DNA of 64,000 nt from Prevotella sp. UBA2809 (GCA_002351725.1 DEHD01000007.1:1-64000); one strand, 5' to 3'. Shown: positions 9,507 to 18,059, numbered from the stretch's first letter. Made by a program: numbers and translations. Notes: generated from the letters alone by a model not told the origin.

Positions 9507-9536
9507 TTGTTTTTTCTAATATTAAATGTATTTTTG
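9507..9536 (+). promoter_or_regulatory. Bacteroidetes-type promoter
   Basis: TTG at 9507-9509 and TATTTTTG at 9529-9536 are 19 nt apart, matching the Bacteroidetes -33/-7 pattern. The next start codon is at 9555. Confidence 0.7.
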
Positions 9537-9554
9537 TGGCAAAAATATAAAAAA

Positions 9555-10325
9555 ATGAAAATGACGCTCGATGTAACCCTCAACTCTTTATTTCCCTCTG
9601 TTAAGGAAGAAGAGCGGTTTATGACTTCGCTAAACGTAATTGGAGAGGTCATGAATGTTCCTCTGTGTGCCTTGAATAGCATACTGAGGGCAAATGGTTA
9701 CGCCGAGGTTGAGCCGGGAAGCATTTGTATAGATGAAAAAATGCTGTCCGTTTTTGCAGATGAATACATCCGCAAAATGAAAAACTATTTTCTAAGTTCT
9801 GTCCGTGACATAGAGAATCTATCCTATGAGGAATTCTCGGACCTTGATGAGTTTTATAACACTTTTAAAAAACAAGATGTAAAGTTCGTACGCAGAGCCG
9901 AATGGAGCCAGATCGATACTGAGCTGATTCGCGATGTGTTTATGGACAAGATTAAAGAATTAACCCCACGAAAGAAATCACGCTTCGAACTTTTTCTGGA
10001 GCAGTTTTATGAAAGACGTGAGTCGTTTTCGGTATGTCATGAATTGGCACATATTCTTATAAAAGAATCATGTTCTGATGAAGAAAGCCGTCTTTTGGAT
10101 CGCGTAACTCATAATCGGTTTTATTTAGTAAAACAGAAGGTCAAAAAAGTATTTAATTGTTCGGTAAATATCGTGCGACATTTCTTTGTCGCGGCTCAAT
10201 ATCATATATTTGTTGCTGATGATGTAGATGCTAATGGTGGTTTGTATAATATGTCGAGACTATCATTTAATTTTCACTTAATCAGTAATAATTATGAACA
10301 AAGAACGATTGATATCAAATATTGA
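9555..10325 (+). CDS. ImmA/IrrE-like putative metallopeptidase (HELAH)
   Basis: The protein has 256 residues from ATG 9555; the longer reading frame would start upstream of the promoter box and is unlikely. The HELAH motif at residues 162-166 has the HExxH zinc-binding form. The surrounding FSVCHELAHILI resembles ImmA/IrrE (COG2856) proteins, which cleave repressors to switch on mobile or toxin genes. The N-terminal half is helical and unfamiliar. An XRE regulator lies just downstream and would be the natural substrate. The third zinc ligand is not obvious, so activity is uncertain. Confidence 0.55.
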   Translation: MKMTLDVTLNSLFPSVKEEERFMTSLNVIGEVMNVPLCALNSILRANGYAEVEPGSICIDEKMLSVFADEYIRKMKNYFLSSVRDIENLSYEEFSDLDEFYNTFKKQDVKFVRRAEWSQIDTELIRDVFMDKIKELTPRKKSRFELFLEQFYERRESFSVCHELAHILIKESCSDEESRLLDRVTHNRFYLVKQKVKKVFNCSVNIVRHFFVAAQYHIFVADDVDANGGLYNMSRLSFNFHLISNNYEQRTIDIKY

Positions 10326-10449
10326 GGCAAGCAACTTGCCGAAGGAAGATAAGGAAGAGCTTATCAAGCTATTGAAACAGAATCGGCTGAACGAGTATAT
10401 AAAACTAATAATAAAGTTAGTGGGGGTGGGCAGCGTGTTCTGGGATTAA
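10294..10449 (+). CDS. Small hypothetical protein (51 aa)
   Basis: The ORF begins at ATG 10294 inside the end of the HELAH protein gene (32-nt overlap, other frame) and stops at TAA 10447-10449. The product is charged and helical (KEDKEELIKLLKQNRL) and ends with a short hydrophobic stretch. The XRE gene starts 19 nt later. The overlap and spacing suggest translational coupling between protease and regulator. I recognise no family. Confidence 0.5.
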   Translation: MNKERLISNIEASNLPKEDKEELIKLLKQNRLNEYIKLIIKLVGVGSVFWD

Positions 10450-10468
10450 GCCCCTGCAATAAATAAGT

Positions 10469-10750
10469 ATGGATTTAGGAAATGCAATTAAGACTCTGCG
10501 TAAGCAGAAGAAGATTACACAGAAACAACTTGCAGAGTTGAGTGAAATATCAACTAATGCGTTGTGTAGTATTGAGACCGGTCAGTCGTTCCCATCGATG
10601 GCGACAATCGGCAAGATATGTAGTTCTCTGAATGTTCCAGAGTCTTATTTGCTTTTGTTTAGTATTACAGAAGATGATATCCCTGAGGGGAAGAAGATTT
10701 TGTATAGAACTCTCTGTGAACCCTTGAAAGAGGAATTGATTCGTGAGTAA
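10469..10750 (+). CDS. XRE-family HTH transcriptional regulator
   Basis: This 93-residue protein has a Cro/C1-type HTH over about residues 5-60. The helix pair KKITQKQLAELSEIS...LCSIETGQ is followed by the typical FPSMATIGKICSSLNVP. The remaining 30 residues are a short tail. It is co-transcribed with the HELAH protein and the 51-aa protein and probably represses this unit or neighbours. The gene ends 113 nt before a convergent pair of small membrane-protein genes. Confidence 0.85.
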   Translation: MDLGNAIKTLRKQKKITQKQLAELSEISTNALCSIETGQSFPSMATIGKICSSLNVPESYLLLFSITEDDIPEGKKILYRTLCEPLKEELIRE

Positions 10751-10863
10751 TAAGCCGTGTTGTAGATAACGATGAGAGAACCTTGCTAAGATGAGCTAAG
10801 ATATAGATGATTGGGAAGAGAAAAACCGTCCCTGTAACTCCTGAGAGGCGCAGGGGCAGATCT

Positions 10864-11241
10864 TTATTTATTCCAGAACTTCATAATAACAATACCGCAA
10901 GAGTCTTTGACGGCGTAGTTGAACTTATATACATCCTTGGCATTTTTTATAACAATATCTTGTATTTCTATAACACGTTCTTGCGCGTCGATAGTTTTCT
11001 TCATGTTCTGATAAGTTAAAACCTCGCCTTTTTCATTTCTATGAACAATATAATATCTACTCGTAGAGTCGCTTTTTACGCCGAGAAGTGAGTCTGCAAG
11101 CTCGCTGTATCTTATTGCTTGTCTTAGATCCTTAATTTGCGACTTGTATTCGCTTATTTGATACTCATTAACCACTATTTTTGCAATTAAGGCCAGGAAT
11201 ATAAAAATAGCCCCCATTGCGATATATTTATTTCTTTTCAT
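10864..11241 (-). CDS. Small membrane-anchored coiled-coil protein (125 aa)
   Basis: The 125-residue product has one N-terminal membrane helix (about residues 7-24), then a heptad-like coiled coil and a short C-terminal domain. Its start overlaps the end of the upstream minus-strand gene by 14 nt. I recognise no family. The two proteins share the same design and probably act together at the inner membrane. Confidence 0.6.
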   Translation of the reverse strand: MKRNKYIAMGAIFIFLALIAKIVVNEYQISEYKSQIKDLRQAIRYSELADSLLGVKSDSTSRYYIVHRNEKGEVLTYQNMKKTIDAQERVIEIQDIVIKNAKDVYKFNYAVKDSCGIVIMKFWNK

Positions 11242-11545
11242 AGCTTACCTCCTTTTCTGATGTTGCCTGTTCTTTTTTGTTAATGAATTCTTTCATTAAC
11301 TGTAGTTGCTCCATTTTCATGTTGAGATTGTCATTACGCAGGGTATTGATTCTCTGTTTATACTCTTCAATCTCCTTTGCATGGGATTTCTCTAGTTCGT
11401 TGATTTGCTTGGAATAGCGAACTTCGTCAAGGTCTTTTTGTAAGTCCCTGACGAATCCTCCATAAACTCCAAGAAATACAATGAATGCCCCGATTTTTGC
11501 AATCTTAGCATGTCTCTTGAGCCAATTTAATAATTCTTTTCTCAT
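11228..11545 (-). CDS. Small membrane-anchored coiled-coil protein (105 aa)
   Basis: The 105-residue product has a basic N-terminus, a membrane helix (about residues 17-33) and a long charged coiled coil (residues about 35-90). It is the first gene of a two-gene minus-strand operon. The promoter TATATTTG (minus strand, 11584-11577) lies about 32 nt ahead of it. A phage-lysis (Rz-like) role came to mind from the layout, but no lysis genes are nearby. Function unknown. Confidence 0.6.
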   Translation of the reverse strand: MRKELLNWLKRHAKIAKIGAFIVFLGVYGGFVRDLQKDLDEVRYSKQINELEKSHAKEIEEYKQRINTLRNDNLNMKMEQLQLMKEFINKKEQATSEKEVSYEKK

Positions 11546-11576
11546 ATGTAGTGGTACTTCAAACCCTTTTTGGGGG

Positions 11577-11606
11577 CAAATATAATGTTTTTTTTCTTTT
11601 TATCAA
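11577..11606 (-). promoter_or_regulatory. Bacteroidetes-type promoter for the membrane coiled-coil pair
   Basis: On the minus strand, TTG (11606-11604) and TATATTTG (11584-11577) are 19 nt apart. Confidence 0.7.
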
Positions 11607-11786
11607 CCTTAATTAGATGTTTTGTCGCTTTTTATTTGGAAGTAATGAGATAATTATATCGATTTACCATCGATAATTGCCGTTACATGTTTTTGCCTGT
11701 GCCAATGTTTAACGTCTTTTTTGTTTAAAGATTGAGTCTATGTATGTGTTGTATATTTTAGGAAATGCTTTGATAAAGCTGTAGGG

Positions 11787-12185
11787 ATGAAAACAAGTTA
11801 CCCGGAATTCTATCATTATTTAATGGAGAATACTGATAACTGTTGTGATTTGATGCAACAACTCAAAAGTGATATAAATGCAGATAAAGAACTGTGGTCT
11901 GATATGGAAGTTGCGTTCGGACTGCAAAAAACGGTCGATATCCCCGTTTTGGGTGGGTGGATATCGACCGTTTTTTGCATGTTTTGCGATAGTAATAATG
12001 ATGTGATTGGTTTCACTCGTGATCACACACAACATTTACCTTCACATCCTGGGGGGTGTGGAACTCCTGGTATTCCAGCATTAGAATGGAAGCCGGGAAA
12101 ACCTGGCTTCGAGGGAGAGCCGGGAAGGCCTGGATATGGTGGATGGTCTAGTATGGATTTTGAAGATTATATAAAAGAGTGTTGA
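11787..12185 (+). CDS. Hypothetical protein with Gly/Pro-rich collagen-like tail
   Basis: This 132-residue ORF has an acidic N-terminal half with several cysteines. Its C-terminal segment (about 88-122) is rich in Gly and Pro, with collagen-like spacing such as GKPGFEGEPGRPGYGG. The middle, encoding LQKTVDIPV to WISTVFC, is formed by a 21-bp perfect inverted repeat, so that part looks inserted or is an RNA element that happens to be open. I recognise no family; a secreted or modified peptide precursor is possible but unproven. The ATG at 11787 is the only sensible start. Confidence 0.45.
   Translation: MKTSYPEFYHYLMENTDNCCDLMQQLKSDINADKELWSDMEVAFGLQKTVDIPVLGGWISTVFCMFCDSNNDVIGFTRDHTQHLPSHPGGCGTPGIPALEWKPGKPGFEGEPGRPGYGGWSSMDFEDYIKEC
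11923..11979 (+). repeat. 21-bp perfect inverted repeat inside an ORF
   Basis: The arms 11923-11943 and 11959-11979 are exact reverse complements around a 15-nt loop. The arms carry AAAAAA on the left and TTTTTT on the right, which is the form of a bidirectional intrinsic terminator. It lies inside the 132-residue ORF. Confidence 0.9.
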
Positions 12186-12342
12186 TGATGGCTGATCTTT
12201 TATTCTAACGAGAAAGTTAACCGACAGGTTGTGCCAATATGGACAGACCCTGCCAGGGGCTAGATACGTGATATCAATGACCAAGTATTCCATCAATGAT
12301 GGTATAAATGTGTAAGAAATGTAAAAAATCTCCTATATTTTA

Positions 12343-12372
12343 TTGTCATATTAAAAAAAGTTTATATCTTTG
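12343..12372 (+). promoter_or_regulatory. Bacteroidetes-type promoter for the 12.4-14.8 kb unit
   Basis: TTG at 12343-12345 and TATCTTTG at 12365-12372 are 19 nt apart. The first start codon of the three-gene unit is at 12428. Confidence 0.75.
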
Positions 12373-12427
12373 CCATCGATTATAGATTAGCGAAATTTAC
12401 TATCAGTCATTAAATAACAACTAAGAA

Positions 12428-12661
12428 ATGGGTACAACAAGTAATTTGAGATCTAATCTTGCATATGTTTGCAAGACAGAAAAAGGTTATGTGTCCGACT
12501 TGATTAATAAGGTGGGACGTGAGGGTGTTGCCCAGTTTGAGTCGGTTGGATTCATTACAAAAGGTCATACTTTAAAGAATGAAACATGGAAGAAAACAAA
12601 GTTGGCTGACAGCTATTTTAAAGAAATGTTTGGTTGGTGGGCTTTCTTCCGTTTGAAATGA
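12428..12661 (+). CDS. Small basic hypothetical protein (77 aa)
   Basis: This 77-residue, basic, tryptophan-containing protein is the first gene of a three-gene unit behind a good promoter. I recognise no family. Its end, WWAFFRLK, is strongly aromatic. The next gene begins 16 nt downstream. The size and leading position would suit a regulator, adaptor or antitoxin of the two larger partners; this is only inference. Confidence 0.55.
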   Translation: MGTTSNLRSNLAYVCKTEKGYVSDLINKVGREGVAQFESVGFITKGHTLKNETWKKTKLADSYFKEMFGWWAFFRLK

Positions 12662-12677
12662 TATTTTTTCTAAAGAA

Positions 12678-13598
12678 ATGAAAAATCTTTATGTCGTATT
12701 GTGGATGCCGACGGTCGTCCACACAGATTTTAATTGGCTATATAAACAAACTACTGAAGTATTTGAAATCTCGGATGGATTAACTGGGGATAGCCTGGCT
12801 AATGGTGACTCGGCTTTGTTCGCTCAGATAAATATCATGCCAAATAAAGATTTTGTAGTATCTATTTTTAGTGAAAAAGAAGGGAAAAACAAACTAGATG
12901 ACGAATGTTTTTGCTTGAGATATTTAGACTATAGCCATAATGGGTTGTTTAAGTATGGATTGACAATACCAGATGAAGGAAATGCACTGATTAAAATTGA
13001 TGATAACGGAAAAGCTACTTTTCCATGTGATATCTATAATAAAATGAAAGGCTTCTACCATATGCATAATTATCATGCAGTGGATGGCGGCGACTCGATA
13101 ATTAAACCTTTCATTTCGGAGGAAAACATTGATATCAAGGCTGATAATAATGATGCTCTTAAACATTATCTATGTCAGTATGACAATAAATTCTCTCATA
13201 GTTTTATGCTTCTATCAGATCTCTATGAGATTATGTTTAAGAAGAAACGTATTTTAGTTTATCTAAATTTGATGATTGGAAAAGGTAAACATGGACCTTT
13301 TTACCAAATGGCTACGGCTATAAAAGGTGATAAGACGTACTGTAATACATTGTTGAGCTCCTATTATAACAGATTTGATTGTATTAACAGAACAGAAGCA
13401 ACAGTAGAGCAAATTAATGAAGTGAAGGAGGCAAGAAGGCGTTCATTTAATATTGAGAATATTACTCGTAGTGTTGGGATAATGACAGAGCGTGTTAATA
13501 ATCATTTTTCGCTTTCAACGTCAATGATATCATTTTGGATTGCTTGTTTTGCTATTGTTCTTTCTGTAGCGTTTTTCCTTTTTGCACCTGCAACTTGA
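12678..13598 (+). CDS. Unrecognised tail-anchored protein (306 aa)
   Basis: The 306-residue product has no N-terminal signal. It ends in one strong hydrophobic helix (about residues 283-304), so it looks tail-anchored in the inner membrane with a cytoplasmic body. No catalytic motif is visible. It is the middle gene of a three-gene unit, 16 nt after the 77-aa protein gene and 20 nt before the 392-aa protein gene. In a defence island, a sensor or killer at the membrane is plausible, but I cannot name a family. Confidence 0.6.
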   Translation: MKNLYVVLWMPTVVHTDFNWLYKQTTEVFEISDGLTGDSLANGDSALFAQINIMPNKDFVVSIFSEKEGKNKLDDECFCLRYLDYSHNGLFKYGLTIPDEGNALIKIDDNGKATFPCDIYNKMKGFYHMHNYHAVDGGDSIIKPFISEENIDIKADNNDALKHYLCQYDNKFSHSFMLLSDLYEIMFKKKRILVYLNLMIGKGKHGPFYQMATAIKGDKTYCNTLLSSYYNRFDCINRTEATVEQINEVKEARRRSFNIENITRSVGIMTERVNNHFSLSTSMISFWIACFAIVLSVAFFLFAPAT

Positions 13599-13618
13599 TA
13601 ATAAAAAACTAACCAACT

Positions 13619-14797
13619 ATGGCATTAACACAGATGCTTAGTTCGTTTGCCATCAGTGTTGCGGCTAATATCGTGACATCGCTCTTTGCCAGAAATGGCA
13701 CGGAGAAAGAAATTCGTGCAGCATTTCAGGAGGCCATCGAAAAATGGTGCCCTAACGAGGATATAAGGCGATTTAGAGAACCTGCCATTAATAAGTTCGT
13801 AGAGGACTATATTAAAGACCCTCTGTTGAATCCTTTGACATTGACAGAAGAGATGAAAGAGTTCCTGTCTTGTTTTGAGAAGTGTATTGCTGCTCATGAA
13901 GCAGCATTTAATTATCTCTCGGCTATCAAGGAGAAAGGCTATTATAGTGAGGTGATGGCAACACTCCAGATCGTGAATAGAAAACTAGATACGATTTCTA
14001 AGAAGCTGGATGAAGTCAATCCAAGGCATGAGCAATTGCACTGGGATGCTGTTGTGCAAATTAATACCATTCTTTGGGATGTGGTTGAAGAACCTTTAAA
14101 TGTGTTTTTGTATGGTTTGTTGTCGGCGTTCGATGGTGATATTTTTGCTACTGCAGACGTGAAAGATGACGGCACAATAGAAATCAAGATAGATGAAGAC
14201 TCAAGGTTAATGGAAGATGAGGATGGTGATAGCTATAGGCCAAAGTTTCACGATTTTGAGTATAATTGGGAAAAAGAACGGAAGCCTGGCTGGACGGAGA
14301 TAGAACCTGACTTGGATTTCTGGAATATGTTTCGTGGAAGCTATATAGCAGCATTTCAATTGATGCGGATTGATTTTTATGAAGGTATTGACCAGTTGCA
14401 AGGATATATTGACAGAACAAGCATCAATGACCAGCTAACAATAGATGAAAAAAGACTTCTCTCGGAGATTATTGCTGATATGAGGGCGCTTCAATCAGTG
14501 ATAGAAGACCATCACGATATTTTTACCCATGTGGAAGAAGCCCATTTCAAAAATATGGAGGTGAAATTGTTGGAATCGTTTGAAGAGCATGGTAAGAGAA
14601 TTGGTCATTATGCCATTTGGTATAACGATGGAGAATATTCAGAATTGATTACCGACACGCTGGCTCCTGTAGAATTAGAGAAAATTCTCTTAGATGTAAT
14701 GATGATAACGCCTGATTATTACTATAAACTGACTGGTTATATGGGAGAACTTTTCAGAAATGTAGTTCAGTGGTGGAGTATGACATCTAAGGTATAA
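13619..14797 (+). CDS. Unrecognised protein with hydrophobic N-terminal helix (392 aa)
   Basis: This 392-residue protein starts with a hydrophobic, weakly amphipathic helix (SFAISVAANIVTSLF, residues about 9-23). A helical region follows, then an acidic segment rich in Asp and Glu (about 175-225) and a helical C-terminus. The N-terminus recalls membrane-targeting ends of some bacterial NLR-type or pore-forming effectors, but there is no nucleotide-binding motif. It is the last gene of the unit, with a hairpin 128 nt downstream. Function unknown; an anti-phage effector is a working idea only. Confidence 0.6.
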   Translation: MALTQMLSSFAISVAANIVTSLFARNGTEKEIRAAFQEAIEKWCPNEDIRRFREPAINKFVEDYIKDPLLNPLTLTEEMKEFLSCFEKCIAAHEAAFNYLSAIKEKGYYSEVMATLQIVNRKLDTISKKLDEVNPRHEQLHWDAVVQINTILWDVVEEPLNVFLYGLLSAFDGDIFATADVKDDGTIEIKIDEDSRLMEDEDGDSYRPKFHDFEYNWEKERKPGWTEIEPDLDFWNMFRGSYIAAFQLMRIDFYEGIDQLQGYIDRTSINDQLTIDEKRLLSEIIADMRALQSVIEDHHDIFTHVEEAHFKNMEVKLLESFEEHGKRIGHYAIWYNDGEYSELITDTLAPVELEKILLDVMMITPDYYYKLTGYMGELFRNVVQWWSMTSKV

Positions 14798-14924
14798 GGT
14801 GTCAAGAATAAGTTGAGGATTTTGTTGTTGGCAGTAATGGCAATGCTGATGAGCTGACTAATTGGGATGGAACTAAGAAACGAGGATGGGGTAGGCAAAA
14901 CCGAAACCTCCTTCATATACGAAA

Positions 14925-14957
14925 AGGTGAATTCTGGACATGGCTCCAGAATCACCT
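14925..14957. terminator. Hairpin between convergent genes
   Basis: AGGTGA-TTCTGGA pairs with TCCAGAA-TCACCT, with a one-base bulge. It lies between the 392-aa protein gene and the convergent AbiH gene and probably stops transcription from one or both sides. There is no strong T run. Confidence 0.5.
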
Positions 14958-14988
14958 AAGTCATCAAACTTTTCGTTTGCAAAATTAA

Positions 14989-16221
14989 TCAATTATTTGA
15001 TACAAGTGGTTCGCAATATGTTTTATTAACAACTCTATCACGCATTAGTTTCATATCTGTGAAGTTTCTACTAATATTCTGAATCAATTCAAGATAATTA
15101 TCCGTTCCATCCTCTTTCACATAATAGTATGGTTTGATTGAAATACAGTTCTTATGTTCGAATATAGTATTAAGAAGTGTGCGGTCAGAATTACCACAGG
15201 AGTGTCCCATTATATATACTTGGAATGGGGCAAAGTCGAGAAAACTAAGTGCGTTTCGATAATTATCCGATTCAAGATATTTTGACGTTTTTATATTGCA
15301 TAGACAATCATTATCATTTAAATCTTTTAGCGGCTCGTAGTTTTTATCCTGTTCATCTCCATATCCGAATATGATACTTTGAGGTTTTTCTAATTCACCA
15401 TGAATATGTGTAACACCACAAACGTTTTTATTAATGTATAGGCAGTCTGTCGGGGTGTAATTAAAATTTAATAGTAGTATGCTATCTGGTAACATATATA
15501 GCCGAGGGAATTCACCCAAAAGCGGATAATTTGAATTACGGAATTGTTTGTAATTGGTAATCTCATGTAAATACTCTGCACCATCCAAGCCATATCGTGC
15601 TATTTTATTATTTGCCCATGCCGCGTCTTTTTTCATCCACATATCGATATGGTCTAACAGGGTTTGAGAGCTTCCAATAGCAATATCGGAAGTCTTTATC
15701 GGTTCATATATTTTCCTGGCAATACTACCGATAGCTTGAGGGCAATTCTGACAAACAAGACTTAAGTATTGAATTAAAAGGTCTTGAATATATTCTAATT
15801 GCTGATTTAGCTCGCTCAAATTTTCTTTTGAGTTCTCTTTTATTGCATATTTGACCAATAAATTGTAGTACTCGTTTTCTATATCAACCCATCCTTTTGT
15901 TTCAATGCTCTGGTATATATTTTTAAAGAATGGCGCCATTGTAGTTTTAAAGAATCTTTTATCTTTAATTAGATGATCGATGATATCTTTTCCGCACGCA
16001 TTATTTAAATTATATCCATTGTTAAATGCATTAACATTCCACACTTGACCACGCAAATCCTGAAACGAGCATAATAAATCGCTTGATGTGTCTGTAATAT
16101 TCCCCACAAATGCATTTATTCTTTGGTCGCAATACCATCTAACAAATTGCTGGTAGCTTGTGGGAAGTCCATGAGCTAAATCAAAGCCATTACCTATTAG
16201 AACAATTCTATTCATATTCAT
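14989..16221 (-). CDS. abiH: AbiH-family abortive infection protein
   Basis: This 410-residue protein has the AbiH N-terminal signature IGNGFDLAHGLPTSY at residues 8-22, then a mostly helical body and a YIMGHSCGNSD motif near the C-terminus. AbiH proteins were first found as lactococcal phage-exclusion proteins; their mechanism is poorly known. The start overlaps the end of an HsdR-like fragment by 14 nt. ATG 16221 and ATG 16215 are both possible starts. The gene is part of a minus-strand run within the defence island. Confidence 0.85.
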   Translation of the reverse strand: MNMNRIVLIGNGFDLAHGLPTSYQQFVRWYCDQRINAFVGNITDTSSDLLCSFQDLRGQVWNVNAFNNGYNLNNACGKDIIDHLIKDKRFFKTTMAPFFKNIYQSIETKGWVDIENEYYNLLVKYAIKENSKENLSELNQQLEYIQDLLIQYLSLVCQNCPQAIGSIARKIYEPIKTSDIAIGSSQTLLDHIDMWMKKDAAWANNKIARYGLDGAEYLHEITNYKQFRNSNYPLLGEFPRLYMLPDSILLLNFNYTPTDCLYINKNVCGVTHIHGELEKPQSIIFGYGDEQDKNYEPLKDLNDNDCLCNIKTSKYLESDNYRNALSFLDFAPFQVYIMGHSCGNSDRTLLNTIFEHKNCISIKPYYYVKEDGTDNYLELIQNISRNFTDMKLMRDRVVNKTYCEPLVSNN

Positions 16222-16432
16222 CGCATTTCAATTTAGGTGAATCTCCTATGCTACGCCACATGCGCAGACGCTTCTTGGCAGTCAGCAGATGTACTTCTTT
16301 GGAAAACTCTTGTCCTAGTTTTGCCAATGTCTCTTGGTCAAAAGCATAGACGCTCTTCCAACCCAGTTCCTTTTCCAGGAACTCGGCTGTACTCCGTTGT
16401 ATCAGGTGGTCTTCGCTATAGTCCTTTGCCAT
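16208..16432 (-). pseudogene. Remnant of a type I restriction HsdR N-terminus
   Basis: The 74-residue ORF begins DYSEDHLIQRSTAEFLEKEL and continues GWKSVYAFDQET, which is the standard opening of type I restriction endonuclease subunits. Real HsdR proteins are about 800-1100 residues. After about residue 35 the similarity fades into a basic tail without the nuclease motif. I read it as a truncated fragment left by deletion of a type I system. It may still be translated and couples into the AbiH start. Confidence 0.7.
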
Positions 16433-16451
16433 AATATACTACGCTTAAAGA

Positions 16452-17399
16452 TTAATAAAACGGTTCTTCATTAAGAGTTGATTGCAAAACTGGCTTTTTC
16501 AATCCATATACTTCAACAATATTCTTAACGACATCATAGAACCATGATTGTGATGTAGGGGATACGTAAATGTTTTCAATTAAACACACCAGATCTACGG
16601 GTTTATAAATACCTGTTGATAAATCTTGATTGCTGAACTCATGAATAACGCTTCTTACCTCTCGCTCATGGGCAAAAGAATAGCGTTTATAAAAAAGTGT
16701 ATCATTTATGCTAGCGAACTGTTTACTAAAGTCAATATAATTTACATAACCCGTATAAATGTCAGGGTCTTTATCTAATGCTAAATAGAGGTTGTTATAT
16801 GTAGTTTGAATTGCAACACCTTGTTTACTGTCATTTGTATATAAGTTCCACATTGCCTCTGATTCAAACTCGTTTGCATGCCAACAGCATACAAACGACT
16901 TGAATCTCCAACTTTTACCATTTTCTTTCAATTGATTTAGCAATTTAAGAGACTGTTCTTGTGCCTCTTCATCTGAAACATCTTTCCCAGTAAACTCCTT
17001 TGTTGATTTTACTGCATCTATGAAGAACTTTTTATAAGCTTCATCCCAAAATGCCTCATTTTTCTTTATTCCTTTTGCTCCTTCATAAGAATCATCAAAG
17101 CAATCAGCCCTTCTAAAATACAACTCACTTCTTTGTATTAATGAAAGAAATTTGCTAAGATCCATAAATTTCCATAAACGAGTATCTCGTTCAGGAACTG
17201 TATATTGCCGATCCTTGTGAACTCGCTTTAATATCAGCGTTTGAACAAGACTCTTACAGTCTTCACAAACCGCAGTATGATTGCCTTCATAGTCATATCC
17301 AACATAGACGATTTCATCATCTACAATTCTTCGTCCACAATTAGAGCAAAATCCATGATGCTCGTTTTCAAATATTCGTGATTCTTTTGACTGCACCAT
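16452..17399 (-). CDS. DUF2971 family protein with N-terminal zinc ribbon
   Basis: This 315-residue protein has an N-terminal CxxC...CxxC zinc-ribbon (CSNC near residue 18, CEDC near 45). A DUF2971 body follows: LWKFMDLSKFLSLIQRSELYFRRADCFDD, CCWHANEFESEAMWNLY and a YVNYIDF segment. DUF2971 proteins are common in defence islands, and their activity is unsettled. The gene lies upstream of the HsdR remnant and AbiH on the same strand, 19 nt from the remnant, so the three may share a transcript. Confidence 0.75.
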   Translation of the reverse strand: MVQSKESRIFENEHHGFCSNCGRRIVDDEIVYVGYDYEGNHTAVCEDCKSLVQTLILKRVHKDRQYTVPERDTRLWKFMDLSKFLSLIQRSELYFRRADCFDDSYEGAKGIKKNEAFWDEAYKKFFIDAVKSTKEFTGKDVSDEEAQEQSLKLLNQLKENGKSWRFKSFVCCWHANEFESEAMWNLYTNDSKQGVAIQTTYNNLYLALDKDPDIYTGYVNYIDFSKQFASINDTLFYKRYSFAHEREVRSVIHEFSNQDLSTGIYKPVDLVCLIENIYVSPTSQSWFYDVVKNIVEVYGLKKPVLQSTLNEEPFY

Positions 17400-17511
17400 C
17401 TCAAAAATATATTATTGAATACTCAAACCAATTCTCCAATAAATTAGCTGTTCTCTTCTATATCAGTTAGCCTTCATTATAATATTTTCCCATAATATAT
17501 ATTGAATATGA

Positions 17512-17709
17512 TTATTCTTGCTCATATTGCTCTAATAAATGGTATATATGCTTCTTCCTGTTCCAAAGAAAAACAGACAAAAAGGCAGAAATAATACAAA
17601 TTAAGGCAAAAAAAGTAAGCACAAATCCTAATATTGTATCGGAACTGCTCCATAAATACTTATTTTGAAGAGAAACGTAATAGTTCCTATCTAATTCTTC
17701 TTTTGACAA
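17512..17709 (-). CDS. Small single-pass membrane protein (65 aa)
   Basis: The 65-residue ORF has an acidic N-terminus, a long hydrophobic helix (about residues 25-48) and a basic WNRKKH stretch after it, giving a clear membrane orientation. I recognise no family. It lies 112 nt upstream of the DUF2971 gene on the same strand. It is short, so confidence is limited. Confidence 0.4.
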   Translation of the reverse strand: MSKEELDRNYYVSLQNKYLWSSSDTILGFVLTFFALICIISAFLSVFLWNRKKHIYHLLEQYEQE

Positions 17710-17925
17710 ATTTTCTTCTCTGCAAGAACAACTTTCAGTCGATTTAAATCTTTCATAAAATCTACTTTATATGATTTCAACGCAAATTTAGTGATTATTT
17801 CCTGATAATGAATCATTGCAAGCAATAATTTAATATTTTTAAACTATATTACTGTTTAAGACTACATTCTTGGAGAATTGGGGCAGTGGCGTAGGTCGCA
17901 TGGTTGATGCTTGCAAGAAAGGTAA

Positions 17926-18059
17926 GAGGTACGTGGCATGAACAGATCAAACGCCTCGGAGAAAATCGATTCTTTTCTGGGGCGTTTGTCGTTTTTCGCT
18001 ACATTTCTACTATTTTTCGTACGTTTTGTTTGGAGGTATTCAGAATTTTCGTATATTTG
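17926..18059 (+). repeat. REP-like/terminator/promoter cassette, copy A
   Basis: The stretch 17710-18139 has no gene. It holds a degenerate REP-like sequence (GGTACGTGGCATGAACAG, 17930-17947) and a hairpin with CAAACGCCTCGGA against GGGGCGTTTG (17948-17988). A promoter follows, with TTG at 18030-18032 and TATATTTG at 18052-18059. The same order recurs at 19012-19204 with high similarity. Confidence 0.75.
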
